64,000 nucleotides of DNA from NCBI GenBank assembly GCA_018712805.1, contig DVGI01000013.1:1-64000 (forward strand), in the 5' to 3' direction. The notes beneath the pieces are model-generated. The model saw nothing but the letters and a program-made list of their open reading frames with translations, did not search any database and was not told where the DNA came from. Source of the DNA: Candidatus Fimenecus excrementavium (lineage in GTDB: Bacteria > Bacillota > Clostridia > Oscillospirales > Acutalibacteraceae). The translations under genes were made by a program, and so were the position numbers. Below are positions 38,572-47,898 of the stretch, piece by piece (position 1 is the stretch's first letter; the number at the start of each line of letters is the position of its first letter).

Positions 38572-39903
38572 ATGAACGCCGTCAACGCGCCGAAGCCGGT
38601 CGAAAAAGCTTTGCAAATGCTTTACAATGCGAATATGGAAGCCTACGCCGTCGGCGGGTGCGTGCGCGACAGCCTCCTCGGAAAAGCGCCGAACGACTGG
38701 GACATTACCACTTCCGCGACGCCGAAAGAAGTTAAACAAGTTTTTGAAGGCTACCGCGTGCTCGAAACCGGTATCAAGCACGGGACGGTCACCGTGCTTT
38801 TGGACGGCACGCCGCTGGAGATTACCACCTTTCGCGTAGACGGGCAGTATTTAGACGCGCGTCACCCCGAAAGCGTTTCGTTTTCGAGAAACCTTTTGGA
38901 CGACGTAACCCGGCGGGATTTCACCGTCAACACGCTTTGCTGGAACCCGCAAACCGGCGTTGTGGACCTTTGCGGCGGTATTGCGGATTTGCAAAAAGGC
39001 ATTTTGCGCGCAGTCGGTGAACCAGACCGGCGTTTTCAAGAAGACGCGCTGCGGATTTTGCGCGGGCTTCGCTTTTCGGCGACGCTTGGTTTCAAGATAG
39101 AAGCGGAAACCGCAAAAAGCATTTTACGCAATAGACAATTATTAACTGCCGTGTCGGCAGAGCGGATTCAAGAAGAATTTACAAAGCTGTTATTGGGCAA
39201 AAACGCTGCAAAAGTGCTTCGGGAATTTCACGAAGTCATAGAAGTATTTATTCCGGAGCTTACGCCCTTGCTCGGCTGCCCGCAGCACACGCCGTATCAC
39301 TGCTACGACGTATTTGAGCACACGCTCCACGCGCTCGAAAGTATTGAAAACGACGAAATCTTACGGCTTTGCATGTTTTTTCACGACTTTGCAAAACCCG
39401 CTTGCCGGCGGACGGACAAAGCCGGCACCGACCATTTCAAAGGGCATGAAAAGGCAGGGGCAGAACTTGTGCGCCCGATTCTTTTACGGCTTCGCTACCC
39501 GCGCAAAACGGTGGACACGGTGACCGAACTTATCGCGATTCACGACACAAAAGCACCGAAAAGCAAAATGGAAGCAAAACAACTTTTGCGAAAAATCGGC
39601 GTGGATAATTATCGCGCTCTTATCAAAATCAAGCGGGCAGACAATCTTGCAAAAGCCGACCCGCACGCAATAGACAAAAAATTACTACAAATGGAAAACT
39701 ACCTTTCCGAGATTTTGGAAAATGGGGAATGTTATTCTTTAAAAGCACTCACGGTCAACGGAAATGATTTAAAATCGGTCGGCATTTCAGACGGGCCGGA
39801 AATGCACCGCGCGTTAGACGCGCTGTTAGACGCCGTGATTGCGGACACCTGCCCGAACGAGAAAGATGCACTTTTATGTTTTGCGAAAACCTTGCCGCGG
39901 TAA
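38572..39903 (+). CDS. CCA-adding tRNA nucleotidyltransferase/poly(A) polymerase family
   Basis: The ATG at 38572 has GGAG 7 nt upstream; the longer frame back to 38458 is only open sequence. The 443-residue protein has GGCVRD, the metal Asp pair in DWDITT, neck and body regions and a C-terminal HD domain (FHDFAKPA ... HD). It adds or repairs the 3'-CCA of tRNA. Whether it is CCA-adding or a polyadenylating variant is not decidable here; the former is more likely in Clostridia. Confidence 0.9.
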   Translation: MNAVNAPKPVEKALQMLYNANMEAYAVGGCVRDSLLGKAPNDWDITTSATPKEVKQVFEGYRVLETGIKHGTVTVLLDGTPLEITTFRVDGQYLDARHPESVSFSRNLLDDVTRRDFTVNTLCWNPQTGVVDLCGGIADLQKGILRAVGEPDRRFQEDALRILRGLRFSATLGFKIEAETAKSILRNRQLLTAVSAERIQEEFTKLLLGKNAAKVLREFHEVIEVFIPELTPLLGCPQHTPYHCYDVFEHTLHALESIENDEILRLCMFFHDFAKPACRRTDKAGTDHFKGHEKAGAELVRPILLRLRYPRKTVDTVTELIAIHDTKAPKSKMEAKQLLRKIGVDNYRALIKIKRADNLAKADPHAIDKKLLQMENYLSEILENGECYSLKALTVNGNDLKSVGISDGPEMHRALDALLDAVIADTCPNEKDALLCFAKTLPR

Positions 39904-39936
39904 GTTTTCTTGCACAAGTTTGATAAGACAAACACA

Positions 39937-39971
39937 GAAAAAGCCGTGCTCCTGTGGGAGCGCGGCTTTGT
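39937..39971. terminator. Bidirectional terminator
   Basis: AAAGCCGTGCTCC/GGAGCGCGGCTTT (one G-U pair) around a TGTG loop, between convergent genes. Confidence 0.8.
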
Positions 39972-39993
39972 TGCTCGATTAGGTTTTTTTCAA

Positions 39994-40347
39994 TTACACA
40001 AACACGGCGGAGGCGGGCGCAGCCGGTGCTTCGCTGACGCAAAAGGTCGCTTCGACCACCTGATCGCCCCAAATGTGTTCAAGCGTTAAACTTTCAAGAC
40101 GCACAGCCGCGGTGCAATCCTCACCGTTGACGGTGATGCTTTCAAGCGTATATTTTGTGCTTCTTTTTTCGGGGGAAATATAGATTTTCACCTTTTGAAA
40201 CGGGTGCACGGTGATTTTTTCGCAATAAAGCGTTCCGCCGGACGAGCTTTGCAGGGTGATTTCAAACTCTGTCGAAAGCCACCAGGCGAAAAGTCCGCCG
40301 ACCGTCACGAGCAAAAGCGCACAAAGCGAAAGCCAAATTCTTTTCAA
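39994..40347 (-). CDS. Small membrane-anchored protein of unknown function (117 aa)
   Basis: A TTG start at 40347 is used because GGGGAGAAGCG lies just upstream and a signal anchor (IWLSLCALLLVTVGGLFAWW) follows at once. The remainder is predicted to be extracytoplasmic, rich in beta-strand residues, with cysteines near 46 and 77. I recognise no domain. It is convergent to the nucleotidyltransferase and divergent from the ABC exporter. Confidence 0.65.
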   Translation of the reverse strand: MKRIWLSLCALLLVTVGGLFAWWLSTEFEITLQSSSGGTLYCEKITVHPFQKVKIYISPEKRSTKYTLESITVNGEDCTAAVRLESLTLEHIWGDQVVEATFCVSEAPAAPASAVFV

Positions 40348-40414
40348 CGCTTCTCCCCTCCTGTTTTCGCTTTCTGATATTTTTTCGTTTCGCTGTAATT
40401 TTATTCTCTATTTC

Positions 40415-40442
40415 TTGCAATAATTACAAAAAATGGTATACT
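40415..40442 (+). promoter_or_regulatory. Promoter of the ABC exporter operon
   Basis: TTGCAA, 16 bp, TATACT, 32 bp before the ATG. Confidence 0.65.
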
Positions 40443-40474
40443 ATTAAAGCATTTGTTTTCTTTGGAGACGGACT

Positions 40475-42202
40475 ATGAAAAAATATGTTGCACAGTATAA
40501 AAAAGAATTTATTTTAGGACCGGCTTTTAAGCTGGCGGAAGCAATTTTGGAATTGCTTGTGCCGCTGGTTATGGCGAAAATTATTGACGTCGGCGTACAA
40601 AACGGAGACGTGCCCTATATTTTAAAAATGGGCGGGCTTATGGTGCTTTTGGGCGTTTTGGGCCTTGGGTTTGCAATTATTTGCCAATACTGCGCCGCCG
40701 TCGCGCAGCAAGGCATCGGCACGGCGCTTCGACGGGATTTACTGCACACCATAAATTCCCTTTCGAAAGCGGACCGCGACAAATTTTCCAACGCGACGCT
40801 CATCACCCGCATCACCAACGACATCAATCAGATTCAGTCGGGCGTTGCCATGCTTATCCGCTTGGTGTTCCGCTCGCCGTTTTTGATTGCCGGGTCGCTT
40901 ATCATGGCGATGGTGCTCGATCTTAAAATGTCGATCATCTTTTTTGTCGCCGGGTTTTTGGTCAGCGGCATTATGTATTTTATTTTGAGCCGCTCCCTGC
41001 CGCTCTATAAAAAAATCCAGCAAAAGCTCGACGGGCTTTCGCGGATTACCGGCGAAGGGCTTTCGGGCGTGCGCGTGATTCGGGCATTCGGCAAAAGCAA
41101 GCATGAAAAAGAGCGATTTTCCGACGAAAACGCGGTCTTAACCAAAATCAGCGTGCGCGTCGGGCGGCTGAACGCTTACCTCAACCCCCTCACCTTTGCG
41201 GTTATCAACCTCGGCATCGTGCTGATTTTATATTTCGGCGGTGTTAACGTCAACACAGGGGCGCTTACGCAAGGTGAAATTATTGCGTTCACCAACTACA
41301 TGACCCAGATTTTGCTTTCGATTATTGTTTTTGCAAATGTCATTGTGATTTTCACCAAGGCGGCGGCGAGCATCACCCGCGTGGAAGATGTGTTGAACAC
41401 CAAGCCGACTATGGAAGAAGGCACGCTTCAAAAATTTAACCCCGAAAACGGCAGCCCCGCGGTGGCGTTCGAAAACGTGGACTTTTCGTTTACCGACGCG
41501 GAAGAAAAGGTGCTTTCCGATATTCGGCTGGAAATCAAAAAAGGACAGACCGTCGGGATTATCGGCGGCACGGGCGCGGGCAAATCCGCGATGATCAATT
41601 TGATGCTGCGCCTGTACGACGCCGACAGCGGGCACGTGCGCGTGTTCGGGCACGATGTGCGGGATTTTACATTCCGCGCGCTTCGAAACACGGTGCATAT
41701 TGTCTCGCAGGGCAGTCGGTTGTTTAAAGGCACGGTGCTTGACAACCTCACCTGCGGCAAAACGGACGTGCCGGACGAACAGATAGAAGCGGCGCTTCGC
41801 ATTTCGCAAAGTGCGGAATTTGTCGAAAAGTTGCCGGACAGGCTTCAAACGCCGGTGGAAGAGGGCGGCAAAAACTTTTCGGGCGGTCAGCGGCAGCGGC
41901 TTTGCATTGCGCGGGCGCTTGTCGGCGACCCGGAAATTTTAATATTTGACGATTCTTCGAGCGCGCTTGACTACGCGACGGACGCGAAAATGCGCCGCGC
42001 GATTGCAACGGAGCTTTCCGGCAAGACGATTATTTTGGTCTCGCAGCGTGTGAGCACGGTTCGAAACGCCGATCAAATTGTCTTAATGGACGACGGCAAA
42101 ATCTGCGGTATCGGCACGCACGAGCAGTTATTCCGCGACAACGAGCTGTACCGCGAAATTTGTCACTCACAGCTTTCCGAAAAGGAGGCGGCAAACGCAT
42201 GA
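40475..42202 (+). CDS. ABC exporter, half-transporter with degenerate ATP site
   Basis: The 575-residue protein has six N-terminal helices and a C-terminal ATPase. It has Walker A GGTGAGKSA and signature FSGGQRQRLCIARAL. After Walker B (ILIFDDSSSALD) the catalytic Glu is replaced by Asp. That is the hallmark of the degenerate partner in heterodimeric exporters of the BmrCD/TM287-288 type. Substrate (drug, peptide or lipid) is unknown. It overlaps the next gene by ATGA. Confidence 0.93.
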   Translation: MKKYVAQYKKEFILGPAFKLAEAILELLVPLVMAKIIDVGVQNGDVPYILKMGGLMVLLGVLGLGFAIICQYCAAVAQQGIGTALRRDLLHTINSLSKADRDKFSNATLITRITNDINQIQSGVAMLIRLVFRSPFLIAGSLIMAMVLDLKMSIIFFVAGFLVSGIMYFILSRSLPLYKKIQQKLDGLSRITGEGLSGVRVIRAFGKSKHEKERFSDENAVLTKISVRVGRLNAYLNPLTFAVINLGIVLILYFGGVNVNTGALTQGEIIAFTNYMTQILLSIIVFANVIVIFTKAAASITRVEDVLNTKPTMEEGTLQKFNPENGSPAVAFENVDFSFTDAEEKVLSDIRLEIKKGQTVGIIGGTGAGKSAMINLMLRLYDADSGHVRVFGHDVRDFTFRALRNTVHIVSQGSRLFKGTVLDNLTCGKTDVPDEQIEAALRISQSAEFVEKLPDRLQTPVEEGGKNFSGGQRQRLCIARALVGDPEILIFDDSSSALDYATDAKMRRAIATELSGKTIILVSQRVSTVRNADQIVLMDDGKICGIGTHEQLFRDNELYREICHSQLSEKEAANA

Positions 42203-43929
42203 AAACCATCAAACGACTTTTGCGATATATCAAACCGTTTAAAAAGAACCTGATTGCCGCCGTGATTTCCGCTTTTATCGGGATTTTGTTTTCCCTGCTT
42301 GTTCCGGTATTTATCGGCTACGGCGTGGACGCCATGGTGGGCGTGGACAACGTAGACTTTAAAAGGCTGATTCAAATTTGCATTGCCCTTGCCGCGATTA
42401 TCTTGATTTCGGCGCTGTTCCAATGGATTATGACCTATCACTCGAACAAGCTGACTTACTACACGGTCGAGCAAATGCGCAACGACGTGATGGAAAAGCT
42501 CACGCGCGTGCCGCTTTCCTTCATTGACAGCACGCCCCACGGCGACTTAATCAACACGGTTGTTACCGACATTGATATTGTCGGCACCGGGCTTTTACAG
42601 GGCTTTACGCAGGTATTTTCCGGCATTGTCACCATTCTCGGCACGCTGGTTTTCATGTTCACCATCAATCCGATTATTGCGCTTGTGGTTGTGGTTTTAA
42701 CGCCGCTTTCGTTCTTTGTCGCGTCGTTTATAGCGAAACACTCCCACGACAAATATCGCGAACAGGCAAAACTGCGCGGCAAAATGACCGGCTACGCTTC
42801 AGAAATGATTGAATGTGAAACGCTTGTGAAAGCTTACAGCATGGAAGAAAGCGTAGAGGAAAACTTTGACAAAATGAACCGCGACTTACAAAAAGTCGGC
42901 GTGATTGCGCATTTTTACTCTGCCCTTTCCAACCCCTGCACGCGTTTCGTCAACGCAATGGTTTATGCGGGCGTTGCGATTGCGGGCGCGTACCTTTGCG
43001 TTACGGGGAAACTTTCGGTCGGCGCGCTGACCTCGTTCCTCGCCTACTGCTCACAATATACCAAGCCTTTCAACGAGATTTCCGGCGTTGTCGCAGAATT
43101 TCAAAATGCCGTGGCGAGTGCGAACCGCGTATTTCAGCTTTTAGACACCGAAAACGAAAGCGACGACAGCGCGCTTGAACCCCTTGCGGTACAAGACGGC
43201 ACAGTCGGTTTTTCGCACGTGGACTTTGCCTATTCCAAGAAAAAGCCGTTAATTCGTGACTTTAATTTGGACGTTAAAAGCGGCCAGACAATTGCGATTG
43301 TCGGACCGACCGGCTGCGGCAAAACGACGATGATTAACCTTTTAATGCGGTTTTACGACGTCAACGCGGGCAAAATCACCGTAGACGGCAAAGATATTCG
43401 CTCGGTGACGCGCGACAGCCTTCGCGGGGCATTCGGCATGGTGCTGCAAGACACATGGCTGTTCCGCGGGACGGTGCGGGAAAACATTGCTTACGGTGTG
43501 CCGGACGCGACCGACGAAGAAATCCGCGAAGCCGCAAAGAAAGCGCACGCGCACAGCTTTATTAAGCGCCTGCCGAACGGCTACGACACGGTATTGACCG
43601 AAAACGGCGACAACATTTCGGAAGGGCAAAAACAGCTTCTTTGCATTGCACGCGTCATGCTCAAACGGCCGCCCATGCTCATATTAGACGAAGCGACCAG
43701 CAACATCGACACGCGAACCGAAGTGCGGATTCAAAAGGCGTTTGCGGCGCTCATGGAGGGGCGGACGAGCTTCATTGTCGCCCACCGGCTTTCGACCATT
43801 CGAAACGCCGACGTGATTTTGGTCATGCGCGACGGGCAGATTATTGAAAAAGGCAAGCACGAAGAATTGCTCGCGCAAAACGGATTTTACGCTCAGCTTT
43901 ACAACAGCCAGTTTGCCGTGCAGGAATAA
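42199..43929 (+). CDS. ABC exporter, half-transporter with consensus ATP site
   Basis: The ATG at 42199 overlaps the preceding stop, with AGGAGG upstream. The 576-residue protein has six transmembrane helices and an ATPase with Walker A GPTGCGKTT, Walker B LILDEATSNID (catalytic Glu present) and switch His in VAHRLSTI. Its signature is ISEGQ rather than LSGGQ. Together the two subunits make one consensus site and one degenerate site, so a heterodimer is expected. Confidence 0.94.
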   Translation: MKTIKRLLRYIKPFKKNLIAAVISAFIGILFSLLVPVFIGYGVDAMVGVDNVDFKRLIQICIALAAIILISALFQWIMTYHSNKLTYYTVEQMRNDVMEKLTRVPLSFIDSTPHGDLINTVVTDIDIVGTGLLQGFTQVFSGIVTILGTLVFMFTINPIIALVVVVLTPLSFFVASFIAKHSHDKYREQAKLRGKMTGYASEMIECETLVKAYSMEESVEENFDKMNRDLQKVGVIAHFYSALSNPCTRFVNAMVYAGVAIAGAYLCVTGKLSVGALTSFLAYCSQYTKPFNEISGVVAEFQNAVASANRVFQLLDTENESDDSALEPLAVQDGTVGFSHVDFAYSKKKPLIRDFNLDVKSGQTIAIVGPTGCGKTTMINLLMRFYDVNAGKITVDGKDIRSVTRDSLRGAFGMVLQDTWLFRGTVRENIAYGVPDATDEEIREAAKKAHAHSFIKRLPNGYDTVLTENGDNISEGQKQLLCIARVMLKRPPMLILDEATSNIDTRTEVRIQKAFAALMEGRTSFIVAHRLSTIRNADVILVMRDGQIIEKGKHEELLAQNGFYAQLYNSQFAVQE

Positions 43930-43956
43930 ATTACAGAGTTCAATAACAAATAATAA

Positions 43957-43984
43957 AAAGAGAGGGTTTCCCCTCTCTTTTTTA
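43957..43984 (+). terminator. Terminator after the ABC exporter operon
   Basis: AAAGAGAGGG/CCCTCTCTTT with a TTTC loop and a T-run. Confidence 0.85.
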
Positions 43985-44005
43985 TTGCCTTTTTTGAATA
44001 GAAAA

Positions 44006-44046
44006 CGCCCCGGGCGTTCCGGTCGGAACGCTCGGGGGTTCTTGCT
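44006..44046. terminator. Hairpin downstream of PFOR
   Basis: The long stem GCCCCGGGCGTTCC/GGAACGCTCGGGGG lies 15 bp past the PFOR stop and would end PFOR mRNA. The minus-strand T-run is modest. Confidence 0.6.
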
Positions 44047-44060
44047 TTTATTGGTTTTGC

Positions 44061-47000
44061 TTATTCTGCGTCGGGCGCGTACAGATCCTTCAATTTCAGA
44101 AGGTGCTGATATCTTGCCTTTGCAGTGTCCTCCGCCTTCTGGAACAGGACTTCTGCTCTTTCGGGGAAGGAACGGGTCAGCGAGGAGTAACGCGCTTCGT
44201 TCATAATGAATGCACGATAGCTTTCGGTGCCCTCTTTGCTGTCAATCGTGAACGGGTTCTTGCCCTCGGCTTTAAGCGCCGGGTTGTAGCGGAACATATT
44301 CCAGTAGCCGCAGTCGACCGCTTTCTTCATTTCCGCCTGGCAGTTGGTCATGCCGCCCTTGATGGAGTGCATTTCGCAGGGTGCGTAAGCGATGACAATC
44401 GACGGGCCGTGATAGGCTTCCGCTTCGACAAGGGCTTTGATCGTCTGATTCTGGTCAGCGCCCATGGCGATTTGTGCAACATACACATAACCGTAGCTCA
44501 TTGCGATTTCAGCAAGGCTCTTCTTAGCGACCGACTTACCGGCTGCCGCGAACTGCGCGACCTGACCGATGTTGGAAGCCTTGGAAGCCTGACCGCCGGT
44601 GTTGGAGTAAACCTCGGTATCGAAGACCATGATGTTGACGTCTTCGCCGGTTGCAAGGACGTGGTCCACGCCGCCGAAGCCGATATCATAAGCCCAGCCG
44701 TCGCCGCCGAAGATCCAAATGGATTTCTTGGCAAGATATTCCTTGTTGTCGAGGATGTCTTTGCGTGCGTCGCAGTCGCAGTCGAACGCTTCAAGAGCGG
44801 CAACAAGCGCTTTGGTCGCTGCGCCGTTCTTGTCGCCGTCGTTGGCGGTCTCCAGGTAAGCGCTGCAAGCAGCTTTGACGTCTTCGGTTGCTTTCTCGGA
44901 AGCCGCAATATCTTTGACTTCTGCAATCAAGCGGTTGCGGATTGCGTTCTGACCAAGGTACATACCATAGCCGTGCTCGGCGTTGTCCTCAAACAGGGAG
45001 TTCGCCCAAGCCGGACCGTGGCCGTCTTTGTTGACGGTATAGGGAGAAGTCGCCGCCGGGCCGCCCCAAATGGAGGAACAACCGGTTGCATTGGAGATAT
45101 ACATTCTGTCGCCGAAGAGCTGGGTAATCAGTCTTGCATAAGAAGTTTCGGCGCAGCCTGCGCAGGAGCCGGAGAACTCAAGCAGCGGGGTCTTGTACTG
45201 GCTACCGATTACGGTATTGTTCGCAAGGTCTTCCTTGACGGAGACATTGGCGACCATGTAATCGAATGCCGGCTGTTTTGCATCCTGCGATTCGCGGGAA
45301 ACCATTTTCAGCGAGTTTGTCGGGCAGACGCCGACGCAGACGCCGCAGCCCATACAATCCATCGGGGAAACAGCCATTGTAAATTTGTAAACGCCTTTGC
45401 CTTTGCCCTTCTTGTCAACAAGCGTTGCGCAAGCCGGTGCATTGGCAGCTTCTTCTTCGTTCAAAGCATAAGGACGAATCGTTGCGTGCGGGCAGACATA
45501 AGAGCACTTGTTGCACTGTGCGCAGGTCGCGCCGTTCCACTCGGGAACCATGACCGCAACGCCGCGTTTTTCGTAAGCGGAAGCGCCCTGTTCGAAGGTG
45601 CCGTCTGCGTGATCGACAAATGCGGAAACCGGCAGAGAGTCGCCGTCCATTTTGCCGACCGGCTTCATGATGGAATCGACCATCTTGACGAGCTTCGCGG
45701 GGCCGTTTTCGGTTGCCGCCGCTTCAGCGTCAACTGCGTTTGCCCAATCCGCCGGAACGTCAATCTTCACATATGCGGTGGCGCCTGCGTCGATTGCCTT
45801 TTCGTTCATTTCAACGATTTCTTTGCCCTTCTTCATGAACTTCTGGGCTTTTTCTTTCATGTAGCCGATCGCTTCGTCAACCGGCAAAACTTTTGCAAGC
45901 GAGAAGAACGCGGACTGCAAAACGGTGTTGGTGCGCTTGCCGAGGCCGATTTGTGCGGCGATGTCAATCGCGTTGACCGTATAAAGCTGAATGTTGTTCT
46001 TCGCAATATAACGTTTGGCTTCGGCGTTGAGCTTTTCGGAAAGCTCTTTTTCATCCCACTGGCAGTTGATTAAGAACACGCCGCCGGGTTTTACGTCGTT
46101 GACCATGCGGAAGCCTTTTTCCACATAGGAGGGATTATGGCAGGCAACGAAGTCCGCTTTGTTGATGTAGTAGGGGCTCTTGATCGGCTTGTCGCCAAAA
46201 CGCAGGTGCGAAATGGTTACGCCGCCGGTCTTTTTGGAGTCATACTGGAAATAAGCCTGAACGTATTTGTCGGTGTGGTCGCCGATGATTTTGATAGAGT
46301 CTTTGTTCGCACCGACCGTACCGTCGCCGCCGAGGCCCCAGAATTTGCACTCGATGGTGCCCGGTGCCGCGGTGTTGGGCGCGGGTTTCTCTTCGAGAGA
46401 AAGGTGGGTGACGTCGTCGTTGATGCCGATTGTGAACTGACGTTCGGGCGTTTCTTTCTGAAGATGTTCATAAACAGCGAACACGCTCGCGGGCGGGGTG
46501 TCCTTGGAACCAAGACCGTAACGACCGCCGCAAACTTTCGCGGTTCTGCCCATTTCGTCAAGCGCGGCAATAACATCGAGGAACAGCGGTTCGCCGATGG
46601 AGCCGGGCTCTTTGGTTCTGTCGAGAACAGCGATTTTCTTCGCGGTCTCAGGGATAGCTTCGCAGAAGGCTTTTGCGGAGAACGGTCTGTAAAGACGAAC
46701 TTTGACAAGACCGACTTTCTCGCCTTTTGCGGTTAAGTAATCGATAACTTCTTCCGCGACGTCGCAGATAGAGCCCATTGCAACAATGACTCTGTCAGCG
46801 TCGGGCGCACCGTAATAGTTGAAGAGTTTATAATCGGTGCCGAGTTTTTCGTTGACTTTGTTCATGTATTTCTCAACGATGCCCGGAACAGCTTCATAAT
46901 AGCTGTTGCAGGCTTCTCTGTGCTGGAAGAAGATGTCGCCGTTTTCATGAGAACCGCGCATGACCGGGCGCTCGGGGTTGAGCGAACGTTTGCGGAACGC

Positions 47001-47627
47001 ATGGACAGCGTCCATATTGCACATTTCTTTAAGGTCTTTATAGTCCCAAATCTTAATCTTCTGGATTTCGTGAGAAGTACGGAAGCCGTCGAAGAAGTTG
47101 ATGAACGGAACGCGGCCATCGATTGCGGCGAGATGCGCCACAGCGCCGAGGTCCATAACTTCCTGCGGGTTGGTTTCGGCAAGCATTGCGAAACCGGTCT
47201 GACGGCAAGCATACACGTCAGAATGGTCACCGAAGATGTTCAGCGCGTGAGAAGCTACGCAGCGCGCGGACACGTGGAACACGCTCGGCAGCAATTCACC
47301 GGCGATTTTATACATATTCGGAATCATCAGAAGAAGGCCCTGCGACGCGGTATAGGTCGTGGTCAGCGCGCCGGCTGCCAAAGAGCCGTGCACCGTACCT
47401 GCGGCGCCTGCTTCAGACTGCATTTCCGCCACGCGAACGGTGGTGCCGAAAATGTTTTTCTTGCCCTGTGCCGACCACTGGTCAACATAGTCCGCCATCG
47501 GGCTCGAGGGCGTAATCGGGTAAATGCCGGCAACCTCGGTAAAGGCATAAGACACATATGCCGCGGCATTGTTCCCGTCCATGGTCTTGCTTTGGCGCTC
47601 CACCATGGCTTTTTTCGTTTCTGCCAT
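44061..47627 (-). CDS. Pyruvate:ferredoxin (flavodoxin) oxidoreductase
   Basis: The ATG at 47627 has GGAGG upstream, giving 1188 residues, the full single-chain length. In order: pyruvate-binding domain (YPITPSSPM), CoA/gamma-type domains, an EKR segment, two 4Fe-4S clusters (CAQCNKCSYVCP and CMGCGVCVGVCP, about 690-760) and the TPP domain (FGGDGWAYDIGFGG). It oxidises pyruvate to acetyl-CoA and CO2 and reduces ferredoxin, the central step of clostridial fermentation. Its oxygen sensitivity marks an anaerobe. Confidence 0.97.
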   Translation of the reverse strand: MAETKKAMVERQSKTMDGNNAAAYVSYAFTEVAGIYPITPSSPMADYVDQWSAQGKKNIFGTTVRVAEMQSEAGAAGTVHGSLAAGALTTTYTASQGLLLMIPNMYKIAGELLPSVFHVSARCVASHALNIFGDHSDVYACRQTGFAMLAETNPQEVMDLGAVAHLAAIDGRVPFINFFDGFRTSHEIQKIKIWDYKDLKEMCNMDAVHAFRKRSLNPERPVMRGSHENGDIFFQHREACNSYYEAVPGIVEKYMNKVNEKLGTDYKLFNYYGAPDADRVIVAMGSICDVAEEVIDYLTAKGEKVGLVKVRLYRPFSAKAFCEAIPETAKKIAVLDRTKEPGSIGEPLFLDVIAALDEMGRTAKVCGGRYGLGSKDTPPASVFAVYEHLQKETPERQFTIGINDDVTHLSLEEKPAPNTAAPGTIECKFWGLGGDGTVGANKDSIKIIGDHTDKYVQAYFQYDSKKTGGVTISHLRFGDKPIKSPYYINKADFVACHNPSYVEKGFRMVNDVKPGGVFLINCQWDEKELSEKLNAEAKRYIAKNNIQLYTVNAIDIAAQIGLGKRTNTVLQSAFFSLAKVLPVDEAIGYMKEKAQKFMKKGKEIVEMNEKAIDAGATAYVKIDVPADWANAVDAEAAATENGPAKLVKMVDSIMKPVGKMDGDSLPVSAFVDHADGTFEQGASAYEKRGVAVMVPEWNGATCAQCNKCSYVCPHATIRPYALNEEEAANAPACATLVDKKGKGKGVYKFTMAVSPMDCMGCGVCVGVCPTNSLKMVSRESQDAKQPAFDYMVANVSVKEDLANNTVIGSQYKTPLLEFSGSCAGCAETSYARLITQLFGDRMYISNATGCSSIWGGPAATSPYTVNKDGHGPAWANSLFEDNAEHGYGMYLGQNAIRNRLIAEVKDIAASEKATEDVKAACSAYLETANDGDKNGAATKALVAALEAFDCDCDARKDILDNKEYLAKKSIWIFGGDGWAYDIGFGGVDHVLATGEDVNIMVFDTEVYSNTGGQASKASNIGQVAQFAAAGKSVAKKSLAEIAMSYGYVYVAQIAMGADQNQTIKALVEAEAYHGPSIVIAYAPCEMHSIKGGMTNCQAEMKKAVDCGYWNMFRYNPALKAEGKNPFTIDSKEGTESYRAFIMNEARYSSLTRSFPERAEVLFQKAEDTAKARYQHLLKLKDLYAPDAE

Positions 47628-47699
47628 TGATATTTCCTCCTTGAAAGGTTGTTTACCTGTGTATTCCGGCGGAATTTCCGCCGCTCCACATACAAAATT

Positions 47700-47728
47700 A
47701 TTGTAACACTTTCTTTTAGAAGTGTAAA
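47700..47728 (-). promoter_or_regulatory. PFOR promoter with a dyad between -35 and -10
   Basis: On the minus strand TTTACA, 17 bp, TACAAT. The spacer and part of the -35 hold an inverted repeat ACACTT-N8-AAGTGT (47706-47725), placed where a bound repressor would block the polymerase. Confidence 0.65.
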
Positions 47729-47830
47729 TATGAAATTCTCTGAAAATCGGCGCAAAAAGTGAATTTTTTTGAAGAATTTGCAGAGACGCTGTCGCCTTTT
47801 TCCGCAAAAGCCGAGAAACTGGCCATAGTG

Positions 47831-47859
47831 TTGACTTATCGGCAAAAATCGTATATACT
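47831..47859 (+). promoter_or_regulatory. Promoter of the CNNM/CorC-like gene
   Basis: TTGACT, 17 bp, TATACT, 39 bp before the ATG. Confidence 0.75.
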
Positions 47860-47898
47860 ATTAACCAAATTTATTTGGAAAGGAGTCCGTTTCAAACT

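Noticed and set aside
44103..46073. 656-codon plus-strand frame
   Set aside because: Antisense to PFOR, an artefact of codon bias.
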